Of a stretch of DNA of 8,291 nt, positions 6,775-8,291 are shown piece after piece. Position 1 is the first letter of the stretch. Each line of letters opens with the position of its first letter. This DNA is from an uncultured Pirellula sp. (GTDB taxonomy: Bacteria > Planctomycetota > Planctomycetia > Pirellulales > Pirellulaceae). The translations under genes were made by a program, and so were the position numbers. Location: NCBI GenBank assembly GCA_903892365.1, contig CAITIF010000138.1, positions 1-8,291 of the forward strand, read 5' to 3'. The notes under the pieces are model-generated. The model made no database searches. It had not been told where the DNA came from and saw only the letters and a list, made by a program, of their open reading frames with translations.

Positions 6775-7017
6775 ATGGATAAATCGATACGAGTGTTTGA
6801 GAGTTTTGAACAAGCAGAACTTGCCGAGCAAGCCGACGATGAGCAGCTAAGCTATCAAGATCGATTTAGAAACTTCATGCAACTAATGGCACCCTACTAT
6901 GCAGCTTCCCCAGGATTTCAAAGAGTTTATCGAGTTGATGATCTCTACGAACGTTCGGTTTGTGATGATTGGGGGGTACGCATACAACCTCTACCGGAAC
7001 CCACGAGCGACGGGTGA
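6775..7017 (+). CDS. Small acidic protein upstream of a nucleotidyltransferase (possible partner)
   Basis: This is an 80-residue acidic, mostly helical-looking protein: MDKSIRVFESFEQAELAEQADDEQLSYQDR, then FRNFMQLM. I recall similar small proteins beginning with a short strand plus SFEEAE, followed by an L-x-x-x-x-R helix and ending near an xERVYRV motif, encoded just before MNT-like nucleotidyltransferase genes; this protein has FQRVYRVDD at 48-56. That recollection needs a search. Their arrangement resembles two-gene toxin-antitoxin or substrate-binding/nucleotidyltransferase pairs, but I make no functional claim. A good Shine-Dalgarno (AAGGA, 9 nt before the ATG) makes expression plausible. 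The last 40 or so codons overlap the next reading frame by 119 nt, and the tail after residue 56 may only reflect the coding needs of that other frame. Confidence 0.6.
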   Translation: MDKSIRVFESFEQAELAEQADDEQLSYQDRFRNFMQLMAPYYAASPGFQRVYRVDDLYERSVCDDWGVRIQPLPEPTSDG

Positions 7018-7198
7018 CATCGATTTTTCCGTCGGTGCCAACAAGAACAAGAAACCCAAACTCCACTTCAGCGAAGAATTTTTTGAAACACAGAGGCACA
7101 GAGATCACAGAGGAAAGGCGGAATCTGTTAGCGTTAAACGGTTCTTCACAGTCGCTTCTGCCAGTTTCAGAAGCCACGATAGTGGCGATAGGTGGTAG
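6899..7198 (+). pseudogene. Truncated MNT-like nucleotidyltransferase
   Basis: The first 50 or so residues are a clear minimal nucleotidyltransferase N terminus: QDFKEFIELMISTNVRFVMIGG, with the glycine pair at 25-26, then YRNPRATGDIDFS with catalytic-type D40 and D42. Such proteins usually run to roughly 150-190 residues with a third acidic residue and a substrate-binding helix bundle. Here the family-like sequence ends around residue 50 (about nt 7050). The frame then enters repeat DNA coding FETQRHRDHRGK and hairpin sequence, stopping at 99 residues. I infer a 3' truncation by deletion or repeat insertion. I could not find the missing C-terminal part downstream (7505-7623). The start has no Shine-Dalgarno and lies deep inside the upstream gene. 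Confidence 0.7.
7089..7113 (+). repeat. CACAGAGG triplet repeat
   Basis: CACAGAGG (7089-7096), CACAGAGA (7097-7104) and CACAGAGG (7106-7113) stand in near-perfect tandem. I recall closely similar CACAGAGG-rich stretches dispersed between genes in many environmental and planctomycete genomes, but cannot verify copies here. It lies at or just after the point where nucleotidyltransferase homology is lost, so it may mark the junction of the rearrangement. Confidence 0.65.
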
Positions 7199-7218
7199 CC
7201 ATGGGCGAGAGCCCGTGG
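7154..7218. repeat. Three successive small hairpins (REP-like)
   Basis: Three stem-loops follow each other: GCTTCTG/CAGAAGC (7154-7160 and 7168-7174, 7-nt loop), GCCAC/GTGGC (7173-7177 and 7182-7186, loop GATA), and CCATGGGC/GCCCGTGG (7199-7206 and 7211-7218, loop GAGA, one mismatched position). The first two overlap by two bases. The compact GC stems with tetraloops resemble bacterial REP units and continue into the larger nested element to the right. Confidence 0.65.
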
Positions 7219-7240
7219 TCTTCGGCAGCAAAAAAAAGAA

Positions 7241-7504
7241 AGTCCTGAAGGGACGACAGGAGCGCCGAACTCATGCCGCCATTTCATGGCTCCGATCGTT
7301 TCATGGCTTGATCACCATGGGCTCGCGCCCAATGGCACTCACTTTGTTCGAAATGAGCCTCGGGCGTTAGCCGCGATAACCGTATTTGGCAGGGAAACCG
7401 TAACGCGGCTAGCGCCCGCGGTTCAGTAATTTGCTTGCGCAAACTACAAAGTGAGTGCCATTTGGCTCGCGCCCATGGCGACATCCTGCCGTCCCTTCAG
7501 GACT
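7241..7504. mobile_element. 264-bp nested inverted-repeat element, MITE/REPIN-like
   Basis: Three inverted-repeat pairs are nested around one centre. Outer arms 7241-7261 and 7484-7504 match at 20 of 21 positions (core CCTGAAGGGACG). Middle arms 7315-7347 and 7446-7478 share an exact 17-bp stretch (AATGGCACTCACTTTGT) plus CCATGGGC at their outer ends. Inner arms 7361-7375 and 7404-7418 match at 14 of 15 (CGGGCGYTAGCCGCG). The outer arms are directly bordered by AAGAA on both sides (7236-7240 and 7505-7509), which could be a target-site duplication, though the flanks are A-rich. No transposase frame is present. TTTCATGGCT is also repeated directly inside (7282-7291 and 7299-7308). This looks like a non-autonomous element or REP cluster mobilised in trans; an IS family cannot be assigned. 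Confidence 0.6.
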
Positions 7505-7623
7505 AAGAAATGGAATGGCCGTTGCAAAGCTGCCCTGAATACAACAAAGGCATCAGGAACGAGTAACAGTTTTCTCTTATCTATTGGAGCAAGACAGTCA
7601 GAGAAAGAACTGGCTATTGCAAA
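7505..7623. other. Intergenic spacer, nothing recognised
   Basis: Between the inverted-repeat element and the stop codon of the convergent gene I see no gene, hairpin terminator or remnant of the truncated nucleotidyltransferase in any frame. Confidence 0.5.
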
Positions 7624-8291
7624 TCAAGGCATGCGAACATTACTGTTGTTTTCGACATAATCAAAGAGCTTCTGCGGAAGCTCTTTCTCAAACCGATCTT
7701 GAGTAACCTCAAGCAGTTTATCACCGACCAGCCAATTCATTTCAATTTCATGCCTAAAACCAACTCGAGAACTCGGTTTGCCGAATGTTTCATCCATTTG
7801 TATCCTTACGGGAAGCCATGCATCTTGGTATTTCTCCCATTTACAATAGGTCTCCCCTATCACCTTGTTGTAGTCTTTGGAATCGGAAGATGCGAAAGTC
7901 TTTTTGCCTTTTGGATCCCAGCAAATTAATTGGGAAGAACGAATAGGCATCAAGCCCTGGCGTTTCGAAAGTGTAACTTGTTGGCGGCAATCTGGCGATC
8001 TCTGAGATACGTACACTATCTCATGCTCGGTGTCTACACATGTAACGATCGAGTCAATTTCTGCAATCGAGAAAAAAAGACCTGGAGTGCATGACTTTTC
8101 TTGGAAATCATGAAAGCTGCCGATACATAGCTCAAATGGGTCGAACTTCATCTCAGGACACCAATGGGGGCGATTTCGCTCCCGATTGTGTTCATCCCAT
8201 GATCTTGTAGCGCCCTTTCTCGCGACCTCGGTTTTCCAATCAGCGAGCAGTGAACCGTTCTCGCCGATTGATTCAGGCAAGAGACTGACTC
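7624..8291 (-). CDS. Hypothetical protein, 5' end beyond the window
   Basis: The frame is open from the right edge to TGA at 7624-7626, giving at least 221 residues. The first in-frame start-like codon in view (TTG at 8280) is only four codons from the edge, so the true N terminus most likely lies outside. I do not recognise the family. The sequence is soluble-looking, with alternating strands, several cysteines (CTPG, CVDTEHE, CRQQ, YCKWEKY), and a C-terminal half rich in aromatics: WEKYQDAWLPVRIQM, then FRHEIEMNWLVGDKLLEV. That strand-rich layout with a WLP motif vaguely recalls planctomycete exported proteins with LolA-like folds; this is a weak impression. It is convergent to the nucleotidyltransferase remnant, with repeat DNA between them. 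A perfect 10-bp hairpin lies within the last 21 codons. Confidence 0.65.
   Translation of the reverse strand, partial: VSLLPESIGENGSLLADWKTEVARKGATRSWDEHNRERNRPHWCPEMKFDPFELCIGSFHDFQEKSCTPGLFFSIAEIDSIVTCVDTEHEIVYVSQRSPDCRQQVTLSKRQGLMPIRSSQLICWDPKGKKTFASSDSKDYNKVIGETYCKWEKYQDAWLPVRIQMDETFGKPSSRVGFRHEIEMNWLVGDKLLEVTQDRFEKELPQKLFDYVENNSNVRMP
7663..7686 (-). terminator. Perfect 10-bp hairpin within the 3' coding end
   Basis: AAAGAGCTTC and GAAGCTCTTT form a perfect 10-bp stem around a 4-nt loop, in codons for about KELPQKLF, roughly 40 nt before the stop of the hypothetical gene. On the minus strand the stem is followed by TTTGATT overlapping its end, only a weak U tract. It could act as a terminator or 3'-end stabiliser, or restrict rightward read-through; termination inside the coding frame would be unusual. 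Confidence 0.35.

Noticed and set aside
6969..7484. Open frames within the repeat cluster (6969-7370 plus, 7105-7287 minus, 7284-7484 minus, 7451-7660 plus)
   Set aside because: They translate palindromic repeat DNA and give low-complexity products with no domain; likely spurious.
7199..7504. CRISPR array
   Set aside because: The repeats are inverted and nested rather than regularly spaced direct repeats with unique spacers, and no cas gene is present.

Overview
The window looks like chromosomal DNA from a planctomycete, probably in the Rhodopirellula/Pirellulaceae area. This is inferred from moderate GC, few clear Shine-Dalgarno sites, a TTG start, the protein types, and dense palindromic repeats of a kind I associate with that group; no rRNA or marker gene confirms it.

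Left part (1-3794, minus strand). Reading leftward, a DJ-1/PfpI-family gene is followed 5 nt later by a short RecQ-type helicase gene that starts with TTG. After a 79-nt gap come phoU and phoB, 24 nt apart. The recQ-phoU gap holds three 7-bp repeats at an exact 11-bp period with AT-rich 4-bp spacers. This is the architecture of a PHO box, so PhoB probably controls its own phoU-phoB transcript. No phoR or pst gene lies in the window.

Middle part (3795-6665, plus strand). After a divergent intergenic region come two overlapping genes: a GtrB/ArnC/DPM1-like family 2 glycosyltransferase with two C-terminal membrane segments, and a 560-residue polytopic membrane protein with GT-C-like features. 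Together they look like a two-step lipid-linked sugar module: sugar loaded onto a polyprenyl phosphate, then transferred on the outer face.

Right part (6666-8291, accessory). A small gene overlaps a truncated MNT-like nucleotidyltransferase gene whose catalytic GG and DxD motifs survive but whose 3' part has been replaced by repeat DNA. The repeat region (about 7089-7504) contains a CACAGAGG triplet, three small hairpins, and a 264-bp set of three nested inverted repeats bordered by AAGAA on both sides, which resembles a non-autonomous (MITE-like) element. A convergent hypothetical gene runs off the right edge and has a perfect 10-bp hairpin in its last coding codons.

The most noteworthy points are the PHO box, the nested inverted-repeat element, the overlapping and broken nucleotidyltransferase pair, and the RecQ without its zinc cysteines.
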